Part shown: in pieces, positions 44,207 to 56,226 of the stretch
Layout: each line of letters opens with the position of its first letter
How positions within the stretch are numbered: position 1 is the first letter of the stretch
Assembly (NCBI RefSeq): GCF_011745365.1
Contig: NW_024468918.1
Location: forward strand, 682,001 to 746,000
Length of the DNA stretch: 64,000 nt
Direction: 5' to 3'
Source of the DNA: Cryphonectria parasitica EP155
Taxonomy: Eukaryota; Ascomycota; Sordariomycetes; Diaporthales; Cryphonectriaceae
Program-made: the position numbers and the translations under genes
Notes under the pieces: generated by a model
The model's database searches: none
The model's input: only the letters and a program-made list of their open reading frames with translations
What the model was told of the DNA's origin: nothing

Positions 44207-46560
44207 CTTCTTATCGATTACTCCTTAGTTGTATGCAACAGATTGTTCTTTTACAGTATTAAGAGTATATAAGCATTTCTTTTATCTTTATTGTAGTTAT
44301 GCTTAATTAATAATATATAGGAATATAAAGTTTCCCTGAGCGCTACTATTCAATAGTGCGCTGCACTTATATCCTTGAATATATATATCAAACTTAATAT
44401 AAGCATAATTTGTTCTAGAAGCTTCATATAGGAATTATTCTAATTTAATCATCTGCAGTCCCTTTACAAGCAATTCTATTCTTTTGAATTCATTAAGAAC
44501 TGCCTGTTCTTCTAAGCCTATTTTGCTGCTTCTTAAGCAAGCTTCTTAGCTTGCTTTTGCTTGTATTATTATTATTCCTAATCTTTCTTCTGTTAATGCT
44601 AATTGCAAATCTTATTATTAATATGAATTATGCAAAGTATTGTTTTGCACTGCTACTATTTTATTTCCTTGTTTATGCATTATATAAAGCAGTTGTCTAG
44701 TAGTTCAATATATGCATTATAATGCTATCTATTGAAAATCTTTCTAAAGCGGAATTCCTGTTCTTCAATAGCTTAAAAGATTTGTTCTGATTCTCTGATA
44801 AGAAATTATTCATATTGCATCTTATCTGAGAAATGCATTCTGCAGCTATAATAGATATAGAAGATTCAAGCTAGTTCGTAGTATAGATTGTAAAGTAAGC
44901 TAATCCAAGGATTCTTATTTTCTTATATTTCGATGTTTTGCAAGAAAATGCAGATAAAGAGCTTCTTTAGTTCCATCCTATAAATAAGATATTTAATTCA
45001 TATTGTTTTCTTGTTTTATTCAATGCTAAAGAGAAATCTTTCTATAAGCTTCTTGGATTCATTATTTATAAGAAATTCTAGTAAACTATTAAATCGCTTG
45101 TTCTAGCTTAATCTTTCTATCGCTTGAGAAGCATCTTCAGTATCATTTAGATATTCATACTAATAACCAAGAGAATATCATCCCTTATTTATATCTCTAA
45201 TTATAATGCTTGGTATAAGCAATGAAAAATGTTGAAGAATATTGTTGCTAAATCCTTCTTCCAACATCTGAATGCTCTATTCTGCAATATTAGAGCAGTC
45301 TGAGTTGCTACTCATAAGAATGCTAAGTATATACTCTCATCCTGCTATTGCTATTTGTCTGTAGCGCTTAGATTTCTAAGAGAATCATTCTAAATCTTTC
45401 TTACTCAAGAGATATATTAAGCAGTTATTATTATAGCAGAATATTCAGCTAAGACTTCTATAATTAACAGAATTCAATACTTGCTCTGAAGAAGTGTTTT
45501 TGCTTAGTTAATTGAATTTCTATTATCAAGCAACATTTATCTAGTATTCTTCCTAAATTAATTGCTATTTATTTTTCTAAGATTAATAGCAATTGCATGC
45601 AATATATTCTTATTTGTTGCAATTATAGCAAATAATACTATTCTTCTTGCTATACTGCTTATTAGCTATATCGAGCTTTATAAGATTAGCATATATAATG
45701 CTGCTCTAAGCTATACTGCTATAATAACTGCTATTCTTGTTTTGAAGCTTCTTGCTTGTATTAGCTAGAAATCTCCAAATCTAGCTTTCTTTCTTCTTGA
45801 ACTTCTTCATCCATTATTCATACAGATAATTATTAATACAGATAGCTTGATTAAAGAATGTTACAAAGTTCTCCAGCTAATTCTATTTGAAGATTTCATT
45901 TTTAATATTATTCTTAAATCTCTTATAATAATGCTTTATAAGATTCTTATCTTTCTATAGAAATTATGCTAAGAATTGCTTGAATCTAATCATATAAATA
46001 GAAGCTAACTTAGTTTGCTTGAGATTTATAAGCTATTAAGCTGTAATACATTCTTTATTAGAATTACTAAAGATTTTCTTAAAAGCTTTTTTAAAGCTTT
46101 TAAAAGAATCAAATATATTCTTAATACTCTGAATATATATATCAGAATTGCTCTGATGCTTCAAATAATTATATAGAAAAAGCTTATACTAAATAAGAGC
46201 ATTCTTTTCGAAATGAGTTCCTGCAAGAATAATTTTCTCAGATTTCTTAATAAATTAAGTCTTATAATGCAGAAAGTATGCTCTGCAGTAGATAAGGAAT
46301 TCATATAGCATTTTCTGATTGCTGTTATATATAGCAAGCTTATTTATTTTATATGCTTTTCCAGCATCATTAGTAGCTATAGAAATGAACTGCGCCTGTT
46401 AAGCTTGCTAAGCTAGCTGAGCTTATTAGTTAGCAATAATAGCGCTTTAAGCCTGCTATTATTCATGCAAATCCTGAATATGCTGAATAAGCTAATATAT
46501 CTGATTAACTAGTTCTTTCTAAGTAGAAGCATACAAAGATAAAGAGATTTCTGAAAAAGC
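44207..46560 (-). pseudogene. Protease and gag of copy E (after the copy F insertion)
   Basis: The sequence resumes with the CTTCT target copy. Protease motif LLNSSA at 44339-44356. Lys/Gln/Ala-rich stretch near 44520-44580. Degraded knuckle near 45585-45640 and capsid block near 46230-46340. Gag starts near 46530. Confidence 0.75.
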
Positions 46561-46622
46561 TATTATATTCCATATTGCTTAAGAAGTAATACTAAACTAT
46601 TCTTAAACAAGAATTATTAAAA

Positions 46623-47086
46623 TATAATAAATACTGCAGCAATCTGAAGATTCCTAAGTATACAAAGAGATTTATACTAATAAGAGCAGTATTAAAATAT
46701 TAAATTCTTAAATACAGAACTATATAAGTTTTAATAAGCAATACAAGTATTTACTGCTTTTAAAGCTACTTAGTATATCAAACTAAATACTTAGATTAAC
46801 AACTAAAAAGCTATATATGAGATCTATCTAATAGGAATGAATATATTCTTATATATCCAGCTTTTCAATTCTATTAGTAATATTGATTATTGGATCTCTT
46901 GGATTATTTAGATAATCCAACTAATCCGGATTACTATGGATCAGCTACTGATTCATTCTAATCCTGTAATTCTAATCCTTGCTTATATAAGCCTTAGTTC
47001 TTGAAATGTTGAATCCTTCTCTGTCTTTCCGAACAGTTGTTTCGGGTGTCCTGGCTGGTAACCTGCATGTTGGATGAGTCATAACA
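46623..47086 (-). repeat. 5' LTR of copy E
   Basis: 464 bp, ending GGTAACCTGCATGTTGGATG then AGTCATAACA. The outer right end is almost free of RIP changes; the inner left end is AT-converted. Confidence 0.92.
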
Positions 47087-47148
47087 ACTAACTTGTAATT
47101 AACTGAGAAAATCTATTGCAAGATTTTGAATAATTCTAATTTCTTATA
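47087..47148 (-). mobile_element. Element H, short continuation
   Basis: 62 bp of integrase C-terminus sequence that continue the H fragment ending at 24728. They start with the ACTAA duplication of E and are cut by element J at 47149. Confidence 0.7.
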
Positions 47149-47672
47149 TGTTATAACTCATTCAACATGCAGATCACAAGCAAACAAGAATCAGGTATTA
47201 TAACTCAATATCAGACAACTAATAAGGATTATATAACTTAGGGTTAGAGTTACAAGCTGCAACCAATCAGAAGGGAACTGGAGCAGTTAACGATTAGTTC
47301 TTGCAGTTCAGGCAATAAACTGCAATAATCAATTACCAACTCTTATGATTCATACTGAAGAGCTGAATATATAAAGATGCATTTATTACTATTAGATAGA
47401 TTCAGTATATAGCTCTTCAGTTATCAATCTAAGTATCTAAGTATCAGATTACTCTTCTACTCTAATAGCTTCAAAAGCAGTAAATACTTGCATAGTTACT
47501 TAGTTATATTTTTATATTTAAAGCTTATACTTAGCACTGCTCTTATTAGCATAAACTCTTTATATATTTTGAAATCTTCGAATTATTATAATATTTATTA
47601 TATTTTGATAATTCTTATTCAAGAATGGTTCAGTATTATCCTCTTGAGCAATACAGAATATAATAGCTTCTT
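47149..47672 (+). mobile_element. Element J: 5' LTR and leader
   Basis: A + strand LTR of 454 bp (47149-47602) of the G type is followed by 70 bp of leader matching other copies (TTTTGATAATTCTTATTCAA). It is then interrupted by element D at 47673. Its remainder should lie beyond the right end of D, outside the window. Confidence 0.8.
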
Positions 47673-48138
47673 TGTAATAAGCACTGCAGCAATTCAAAGA
47701 TTCCTAAGTATACAAAGAAGTTTATGCTAACAAGAGCGATATCGAAGTATTAAGTCCCTGAATACGAAACCAGATAAGTCTTAACAAGCAATGCAAGTAT
47801 TCACTGCCTTTGAAGCTATCAGAGTATAGTATAATCTGATACTTAGATTAATAACTGAAGAGCTATATATGAGATCTATCTAATAAGAATGAATATGTTC
47901 TTATATATCCAGCTCTTCAGTTCTGTTAGTAATATTAATTGTTGAATTTCTTGGATTATCTGAGTAATTCAATTGATCTGGATTACTATGGATCAGCTAC
48001 TGATTCATTCTAATCCTGTAATTCTAATTCTTGCTTATATAAGCTTTAGTTCTTGAGATATTGAATTCTTCTCTATCTTTCTGAATAATTATTCTGAATA
48101 TTCTAGCTGATAACTTGCATGTTGGATAGATTATAATA
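47673..48138 (-). repeat. 3' LTR of copy D
   Basis: 466 bp, TGTAATAAGCACTGCAGC...GATTATAATA, inserted in the leader of element J. Confidence 0.9.
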
Positions 48139-48326
48139 TTATCTCTCTTCTATTAATTATTATTTCTAATAATCTTCTATAAGTATTCTAGCAAATTATT
48201 CGTATATATAATTATGCTTTTCTAATTGAGATATTGAATAGAATTAATAAATTATATTCTAGTTATTCAGTAAAAACTTAAGAATATTATTATCTTGCTA
48301 AGCTTATTTCTGCTTTTGATATTGAA

Positions 48327-48874
48327 ATATCTGCTTATGCTTATTATTAGGAAATAGAAGCTTTCTATTATTTCGCTGAAAATTCTTCTTGTTATAAAGA
48401 GTATATTTCTCTGAATCAAAGCTGTAATACTAGTTATTTCTCAGCTTTTGCTAGTTAGTTTCTTTATTTCTTAATATTCTCTGTAATTATTAATTTTCTT
48501 CTTTAGCAGAGTATTTGATTCATAAAAAGTATAAGATTTTGAGTGAGAAGGCTGAGACAGAGTTAGCAAATGCTGCTGCTCTACAAGCCTTATTAGCATT
48601 GCAAGCTCGTTTTGATTGTGCACGGAAATAGCAAAAGCTGTTAGAGGAATGTGCTGCAGAAATGATTCGTTGTGGTTTCAATTTCTTGAAGGGGTTTGCT
48701 GATGAGGAGGATTGCAGTTTTTGTAAAGAGAAGACTTATCTAATATTTCAGAGATATCTTGAGATTATTGATTGGAGTTTCTTAGCTCTTAATCCTAGCA
48801 TATTTAGTTAGCTTTCTCTTCTGAAAAGTGAAACTGCAGCACCTGATTCTTGTTTCGGAATAAAGAGATCTTAA
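48327..48874 (+). pseudogene. Antisense ORF of copy D
   Basis: It is opposite to gag-pol, with the same layout as E and F. The start codon is now ATA at 48327. The Tyr-for-Cys block is followed by an intron-like end ATTATTAATTTTCTTCTTTAG, then KARLTQS-type basic sequence. LLEECAAEMIRCGFNFLKGF, ADEEDCSFCKEKTYLIFQRY and LEIIDWSFLALNPSI follow, and the frame ends with TAA at 48872-48874. That stop overlaps the pol TAA on the complement (48871-48873). This copy keeps more Cys in the middle (FCKEK, RCGF) than F does. Confidence 0.6.
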
Positions 48875-49228
48875 ATAATAATTTCTATTATCATTATAAT
48901 GCTAAAATAACTGCTAATAATATAATAATAGAATTAAGGCTAGTTTTTGTTTTTCAGTATTTTATTAATTTTTCTATAGCATTTCCAATATTCTTTTGCA
49001 ATTCCTATAAGTTTTCGCTTGCTAAGTAATCTTTTTACTTGATAAGGTATTTGAGCATATTGTTATTGCTTCTGTATTTGAGAATCTTTTCTATCTTGTA
49101 TTCTGATTTATTATCTTCAACTTTCACAGTATTATCTATTAATATTTCTTTTGCTGCTAGTTTTAGTAGCAAGATATGAAAAACCGAGTATATCTTCATT
49201 TCGTAAGATAGTGCAAGTTTGTAGTTAA
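48871..49228 (-). pseudogene. Chromodomain region of copy D
   Basis: The complement of about 49140-48960 matches the chromodomains of F and G (ESEYKIEKILK..., then a degraded WKDY block). Many more changes are seen than in F. It is interrupted at 49229 by element C, with target GTTAA. Confidence 0.7.
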
Positions 49229-49538
49229 TGTTAGGGCTTGTATGCGCACAAAGGAAATAGGTAGCCCTTGCGACCCCTGGTGGCGGTCCAGAGCTGCTGC
49301 AAGAGCTTCGCTCCGAAGCAGCGCTCTCGTACGATGCTGCATAGCCATCAGGCCATTATCATCCCATCTAGTCCAGGCCAATTGTATACATAAGGGAAAG
49401 GGGAACAACAGATCCAGCAGCGAAAAAGAGAAGAAGGAAGATAGGTTCAGTAGTTCCTTTGAATGAAAACATCAACAGAGCAGCTTGAGAGCAGCTCATA
49501 CTCCTTTACCTCACTTGTATGCTCTTTTTACTCTAACA
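49229..49538 (+). repeat. 5' LTR of element C
   Basis: 310 bp. The outer left end keeps GCGCAC and CTTGCGACCCC, which are ATGCAC and TTTGCAATCCC in the 3' LTR; its inner right end is the more mutated of the two. Confidence 0.93.
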
Positions 49539-49920
49539 AATCTGAACCTTCTACCCTTTCCCGGAAAGTAAGCTGTTAGGAGTGAGAATAGCTCCGGTTA
49601 TACGAAGCAGCAGCGCTGCTCCAGAGCAATAACTATAACGAGCCAGCAACTCCGATCCCTTACAAACCCTAAGCTAACTCCCTTCTCAAACCCTCCCTCC
49701 AAGCTTGAACCCAGGTCTAGCTCACGAGAACTCCTTGCTCGAGGCATCAGCAGATATAGCTGGATTGCAATGCTAGGAATGCAAGCTCGATTATCAGTTA
49801 GAAGAAGAGAAGATATAGCAGCAGCTAAGAAGCAAGCGTGCTCGCTTAATACTACTCCAGAGCAGCAATATCAGCCCGGAGCCCTAGCCAGCTAGCTTTA
49901 GCTCTCTTAGCACCCTTCCT
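49539..49920 (+). other. Leader of element C
   Basis: It lies between the 5' LTR and the first open gag stretch. No ORF of note is present. The sequence right after the LTR (AATCTGAACCTTCTACCC) does not begin with the TGG expected of a tRNA primer site. Confidence 0.5.
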
Positions 49921-50930
49921 GTGCTGATCCCTTCAGAGGCACTCTCAATAGCGCCTGCACAGCTATATTGCAGCTTGCTAGCTCTTATATATAAGAGGGG
50001 ATTGTATATGGAGTTGAAGATGTTTTTATACAATCTGCAGTACTATTTCAATATCTGCTGCTTAATTAATGAAGCGGATAAGATGGAATATACAGTATAC
50101 TGCTTGAAAAACAATTCCAAGCAGGATTGGATCAACTATATCGCTTACCAGGAGAAGGAACAGCATAAGCTTATTCTTATCATCTTTGAAGAACTCGAGT
50201 TCTTTCTGAAGAACCAGTTAGCCAATCCTACTATCTGCACTATTACTGCTGCAGCAACGCTTGCAAGCATTGCTCAAAGCAAGAGCAAATCAGTAATAAG
50301 CTTCGTATGCTAGTACCAGAAAGCAGAGCTTGAATCTTCCTATTCTAATACTAAGCAACACTATATAATAGCTATTCTTATACGTTTCAGACTAGAGATT
50401 CGTATTGCTATTAGTATGCAGATAATGCTTCTAAGCAGCTGAAATGCTCTGATTAGCTTAGTATAATGTATTGAATCCGCTTAAGGGATAGTTGCTAACT
50501 CTCAACCTGCTATCAAGATGCTCCTAAGCAGCAGCTCAGGAACTGCTATCCTCTTATATTATAGCTATTATAGCTATAGCAAGTTAAGCTATATAGCAAG
50601 GAACTGCACAGCTCTGCATAGTTCTCAGGCACTTCTCCTTACAAGCACTCAAGCTTCATCAATGCATCCTCAGATAGTTAATAATAACTTTGCCTGCTGT
50701 TACAACTATTAGAAAACAAGCCATTTTGCTAATCTATGCTCAGAGCCTCAACGAAACATCTGTTATACCTGCAATAAGCCAGGCCACTATAGTTCCAGTT
50801 GCTTAGAAGCAGAATGTTGAATTTGCAGAAAGAAGAAGCATACAGCAAACAGCTGCAAGCAAGCTAACAAGATAGCAACAGCTATGCAATAGAGCTGAGG
50901 AAATGCTGAGCGGAAGCTTCGCTAGCTCAC
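49921..50930 (+). pseudogene. gag of element C
   Basis: An open stretch at 49921-50313 reads LKMFLYNLQYYFNI, KMEYTVYCLKNNSKQDWINY and FEELEFFLKNQLANP, the capsid region of fungal Ty3/Gypsy Gag. Two CCHC knuckles follow: CYTCNKPGHYSSSC at 50761-50802, complete, and a second at 50815-50856 (C-stop-IC-RKKKHTANSC) with TGA at one of the x2 positions. Stops lie between these parts. This gag keeps more G/C than those of the A-I family. Confidence 0.8.
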
Positions 50931-50949
50931 TATTCATGCAAAGCTGTTG

Positions 50950-53900
50950 CTCGGAAATAAAAGAAAGCATATATATGAATTAGTTGACTTGGAAGCAGAG
51001 GAGAACCTGATCAACCGCTGCTTAGCTGAAGCTCTAGCGCAGAACCAACCTTTTGAAGCATGCTTCAGGCTCATCTCAATTAACTAAAGAGCTATCATCA
51101 CATATAGCAGCTGCTCTATTAATATAAAGATTATAGATAGCTTAGGAATATTCAGGAAGCAGCGCTATTACTTTGTAATAGCAGATATTAGCTAGCTCAG
51201 CCTGATTCTGAGATTCTCGTAGCTTAAGATCATTAATCCGATAATATAATAGGATATGAAGCAATAAAGATTTCCTTTCTAGCACTCCCAGATTCAGCTC
51301 TGCACTATAGCGAAAGAGCTTGAGAGAGCAAGAGTTGCTTTTGCAGCATATTACTACCCAAGCTTACCAAACCTACTCCTCGAGGCTGAGCCAGAAGATG
51401 TAGCGCTAGAGCTGCGCTTGCTCTCTAAGTACTGCAACTTTATTAATCTATATATAGAGAAAGCATTAAAGTTGCTTGTACTTCATACTGATATCGATTA
51501 TTGTATCAAGCTTGAAGAGAAAGCAAGACTGCTCTGGGAGCTTTTGTATGCTCTCTCTGCAGCTGAATTAGAAGTGCTTAGAAAATACTTGGAGAAGATG
51601 CTAGCTAGAGAATGAATTCAACTCTTAATCAGCCCTGCTAATGCATTTATACTATTTATACTAAAGAAAGGAAACAAGCTATGCTTCTGTATAAACTATA
51701 GAGCATTAAATCGAATTATATGCAAGAATTATATCTTATTGCTTTTGATTGCTGAGATTCTTGATTGATTAAGCTATATACAAATCTATATTAAGCTCAA
51801 TCTTAAGGATGTATACTATCAGCTTCGAATCCGTAAAGAAAACGAGTGGAAAACTGCCTTCCATACGAAATACAGCTATTTCGAATACTATATTCTGCTC
51901 TTTGGCTTTATCAACACCCCAGCTACATTCCAAGCATATATTAACAAAGCGCTAGCAGGCTTAGTAAATATAATCTGCATTATCTATCTGAATAATATTC
52001 TAATCTATAATAATAATGCTAAACAGCATATAAGCTATATTCAAGAGATTTTGAAGCAGCTATAGTAATGAAAGCTATATCTCAATCTGAGAAAGTATAA
52101 GTTTAATATACAATAGATGAAATTCCTGAGCTTTGTAATATTCTCAGAAGAAATCAGTATAAACAAGAAGCGCATTATAGCTATTATACAGTAGCTGCTT
52201 CTGCATACTGTTTGCAATATTCAGATATTTCTTGAATTTACTGAATTCTACTATCAATTTATATAGAACTACTTCAAAGTTGCTATATTATTAATTGATT
52301 TTTTGCAAAGCAGCAGTATAGATATAATTGCATTCTCAAATTGTGCTTGAATAGCTTTCAAGATTCTAATCATGCTCTTTATAACAGCTCTATTGCTATA
52401 CTATTACAATGCTGCATTACTAATAAGGATTGAAACGAATGCTTCTGCTTTCGCTATAGAAGCTGTGCTAGCTTAGCTGTTTCAAAGCTGCTAGTATTCA
52501 ATTGCCTTTCATTCAAAGAAGCTCTCTTCAACAGAAATATAATATAGCATAAGAAATATCAAGCTGTTAGCTATTATAAATGTTATATCAAACTAGCAGT
52601 ATTATTTATTATATCTGCTTAAGCTTATACTCATTCTTACAAACTATCTCAACTTGCAATACTAGAAGACTAAACAGAAGCTATCTGCCTGCTAGTTGCA
52701 CTAGCTGAACAATCTCAGCATATATAACCTCATCATCCAATACCATTCCAGCAAGTTCAATCTAGCTAATGGATTATTCAAGCAGCTAGATCACTAGAAG
52801 AGAGAGAAAGCTGAGCAGAAGCTGCAAAGCTCCAGCAATTTCATTACAATAGAGAATCTAAAGAATTAGAAAGAATCTTATATTAGTTATATTCGAAGAG
52901 TAAGAGTAAAGCAAGCAGCAGATCTGAATATCTCCTGTTTTCGAGTATATGCTCTTTGCTATTCAAGCAAGAGCGCAGAGTTTGAGCAGATAGCAGATCT
53001 GAATATCTTCTGTTTTCAAGAGTATGCTCTTCACTATTCAAGCGAAAGTGCAGAGTTGAAACGGAGTATCCGCTTAGCAACTAATATTGCTTGAATATTG
53101 AATTGCAAACTAACTACTCTTCTGCGCTTAGCAGTAGAGCGAAGCATAGCAATAGCGCTGGAGCAGCTTGCAGAGCTAATAAGAGCGCATCTGCTATAAT
53201 TATAACAAGAAAATGTTTTTATTCAGATGAAAGCTTAATGCAAGAAGCGAATATGCAGCTCTACAGCTAATATAGAGCTATAGCAAGTTATCAAGAGCTT
53301 GCTATGCTTCAGAGAATGTATATTTGTGCTAAACTATTTATTAATTTGCAAGAAGCTTTTGAAAGTATACTATGATAATTCAATAGCTAGCTATCTCAAT
53401 ATAGCTAAATTTACTAAGATGATTTCTTATTATTACTATTAAAATGTATTAGTTAAGAATATAAAGAAGCATATTAATACATATACAGTATGCTAGCAGA
53501 TAAAAACGAGGAAACAATGCTTATATAGCTTGCTTAGTTTCTTATCACTAGCAACTTGCTTATAAGCTGAGATATTAATAAACTTTATCACTAATCTGCT
53601 TGAATTCATCAGTTTTTATAATAAAGCTTATAATGCTATTCTAATGATTATCAACAGATATTCGAAGTATACTCTGTATATTCTAATAATAATACAGCTT
53701 ACAAACAGCAGCTTAGCAGATATTATACTATAGTATGTATATTAGTTCTACAGTATTCCTGAGAGCATTATATCAAATAGAGAGAGCTTCTTTACAAGCT
53801 ACTTCTGAACTAACTTCTGCTTCCATCTGAGAATCAAGCAATACTTAAGCACTGCATTTCATCTTCAAATAGATAAATAGATCAAGCAGCAGAATTAGAA

Positions 53901-54635
53901 CTTCGAACAATACTTCCATATTTATTACAGCCTTTCTCAAGCAAATTGAATGCAGCACCTACTCCTTGCATAGATAGTATATAACAGCGCAAACTATAGC
54001 GAAATAGAATCATTACTTGCTATATTGCTTTACAGATTCCAACTAACAAAACCAATAAATATTAATATGCAGCGCTCAAGCTACATTTCCAAGATTTCAG
54101 AGCAGCTCAAAAATCTTGCTAAAGCTTATAAGAAAGCTCAGAAAAGCTTCAACTATGCAAGATAAGTATATATCAGATAATATAACAAATGCTATACTAA
54201 TAAAAGATTCTCCTTTAGCAATCTTATTCTTGTTTCAGCTAAACATTTATACTAAAAAAACGTTAATAATAAACTAGCAAACAAATATCTTAGCTCTTTT
54301 TAAGTACTGAAGATCATAAGAGTATATAGACTAGCATACAAGCTTGAATTGCTAGCGAAATACAAGGTTTATAATATCTTTCCAATCATAGCTCTAAAGA
54401 ATTTTAATAAACAAGATAGAAAAGAGCTCGAGGCGCATTCTGATATTAATCTCGAGAAAGAAGCGTATTGGAAGATGAAAGCTATTCTAGCATACCGAGA
54501 GCTATCTAGGAATTGCTAATTCCTCATACATTGGAAGGAATATAGCAGCAATAAGAATTCATGAGAACTATAAGCATTTATTGATAATAAACTATTGATC
54601 AAAGAATACGAAGTACAGTTAAAGCAGTAATAATG
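50950..54635 (+). pseudogene. pol of element C: RT, RNase H, integrase, chromodomain
   Basis: A protease is expected at about 51060-51250, but no D-S/T-G motif is readable. RT: LRLLSKYCNFINLY leader, ISPANAFILFILKKGNKLCF, LNLKDVYYQLRIRKENEWKT, FGFINTPATFQAYINKAL, and YLNN for YxDD at 51985-51996. RNase H begins ETNASAFAIEAVLA (52436 on), with first Asp to Asn. Integrase: INFITNL for DFIT (about 53580), SNRESFFTS for SDRG (about 53770), and Lys where the catalytic Glu is expected (about 53890). All three catalytic acids are changed by G-to-A. A chromodomain-like end (YWKMKAILAYRELSRNC, FLIHWKEYSSNKNS) lies at about 54465-54590. Confidence 0.85.
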
Positions 54636-54792
54636 CAGCGCAGAAGCTGCTTAGTTTTCAATTGGAAAACTAAAAACTCTTATATAGCTTATCCACTCGA
54701 GAAGTTAGCAATGCTTCTGCATTGTAACAATCAGTGCTAGTTATTTCTTATGCTGTAAAAGTATGCTCACTTACTCAGAGTTTTTAAAGAGA

Positions 54793-55733
54793 TTATCCTT
54801 CCTCTTCAGAAGCCGCCTCAGAGAGCTTGCAAGCCGCCTCAGCTAATATCTCCAGAGCGCTGATACTGCGCTGGAGCAGTAACATCAACTCCTTGCTCAA
54901 AACGGGGATAGGAAACGCACTGATTACTAGCGCAGAAGCAGCGCTTACAGAATGCATCAGCTAGAGGATATCTTGCAAGTCCTCGTTAGTCAGCTCTCAA
55001 CCAAAAGCACATGCATCATTCAGAGCTAAGCCTGCTTCATATAGAAGCTATAGCAGCTTGTAAGCAATGCGGAAGACAAGAGAGAGCAGGGATAATACTA
55101 CTTATAGAGTAGCAAGGATGATTATTGCTAGCATATCGAAAACAACAAGCATTAGAATCTATGATGAGTTAGCATGAGGAATAGTAGGATAGCAATAAGA
55201 AAGCTTGCTTATCTATTTAATTCTAGCATTGGATATTCAGCTTCTGGATGTAGCAGTGCATGTACTCCTGGCACCAGCCTGCTGAAGGGCGTACTGCATT
55301 CAGCTCTGCAGGAATCTTCTTCCTCTTGATAGCCTAACAATATTAATACAACGCTATATATACAGTATATCTGAGTACTCACAGAGGCTGTAAGAGTGAC
55401 GGGAGGAGGGACCCCCGGGGAGGGAGTTGCAAGGGACTCGGGCGGAGGCGAGAGAGAGGGCGAGAGCGAGGGCGAGGGAGAGGCCCTCTTGCGCTTCTTG
55501 CTGGCAGGGGCCTTGCAGCCACTACGCCGACCGCTGCAGCGGCTACAAGAAGGAGGGAATGAGAGAGCAGTGGGGATATCAGAGAGCAGAGAGTGGCGGG
55601 GAGAGAGTATCGCGTTAACAGCACTGGAGAAGGCATTGCTAGCTTCCGAAGCCTTAGGAGCAGTCTAACTCTCAGAAACCTCAGAGGCTAGCGCAGCTTT
55701 CCCAGATGTATTAATAGCAGTAAAAGAAGACAT
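54793..55733 (-). pseudogene. Antisense gene candidate in the 3' region of element C
   Basis: On the complement an ATG at 55733-55731 opens MSSFTAINTSGKAALASEV, one TAG, then PSCSRCSGRRSGCKAPASKK and a Ser/Pro/Arg-rich run. A plausible 49-nt intron (GTGAGT...TTGTTAG, about 55384 down to 55336) follows. Further on, after an acceptor-like GCTAACTCATCATAG, a frame reads MLVVFDMLAIIILATL, VVLSLLSLVFRIAYKLL, EAGLALNDACAFG, ELTNEDLQDIL, and LMHSVSAASALVISAFPIPV through KLSEAASEEEG to TAA at 54795-54793. It holds a few RIP-type stops. Exon joins in the middle are not resolved. A TATATAAAA motif lies about 20 bases upstream of the ATG. Unknown function; the Cys-rich N-terminus vaguely recalls the antisense ORF of the other family. 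Confidence 0.45.
55384..55625. other. GC-rich island inside the RIP-eroded element
   Basis: A run rich in GGCGAGGGCGAG / CTCGCCCTCGC-type sequence is open in several frames on both strands. It is low in CpA/TpG, the dinucleotides RIP attacks, which explains its survival. It codes the Ser/Pro/Arg-rich part of the antisense gene candidate. Confidence 0.8.
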
Positions 55734-56226
55734 CTGCAATGAATTAGCTTTTATATAATGCTTCAGAAGATAGAGATATATATATCATGCTGTTGCTGCT
55801 ATTATTATTATTGTTGCTGCTGCTGCTACTGTAATAGCTAAGGGAAGGGAAAACAGAAAGAGAGAGAGATTCAGGCATGAGAGCGAAATAAGAGATAACA
55901 GTGCTCTACTAGCACATACATTCCAAGCAATCCTATTATCTAGCTCTAGAAGCTATTCCGAGATTGCAGTAGTATGAATAACTATACCAAGCTGCACAGT
56001 CTTTATAACTACGCTGCATCTGCACTGCGCTAGCGCTGGAGCAACCTTCACAACATCACATAACTTACCAGCGGAGAGAAACTTGGCTCTTTAGAGCAAG
56101 GCATCCCAACAACAAGAACCAACTGATAAGAGGATTATTAATAAGTATGAAGGGATCTATGGGTTTGCGCGAGAGCAGCTCGGGCGCGTAGTTCCTGGGG
56201 ACAGAAACCTGGAAGAGAGAGGATTC
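55734..56226. other. Non-coding 3' region of element C
   Basis: It contains a trinucleotide microsatellite (GCTGTTGCTGCTATTATTAT and on, about 55790-55838) and a purine-rich run near 55850-55872. The likely polypurine tract GGAAGAGAGAGGATTC ends directly at the 3' LTR (56227). No gene seen. Confidence 0.6.

Larger units (their letters stand above)
24729..47086 (-). mobile_element. Chromovirus copy E, complete, split by copy F
   Basis: Two 464-bp LTRs (24729-25192 and 46623-47086) and a perfect ACTAA duplication (24724-24728 and 47087-47091). About 7.46 kb remains once F (29312-44206 plus one target copy) is removed. E is inserted in element H. It keeps a few residues lost elsewhere: one Asp of the RT motif and the ATG of the antisense ORF. 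Confidence 0.92.

Noticed and set aside
55396..55668. Long open frames on both strands in the GC-rich island of element C.
   Set aside because: High GC leaves few stops in any frame. Only the complement frame with the ATG at 55733 and intron-like continuation is kept as a candidate.
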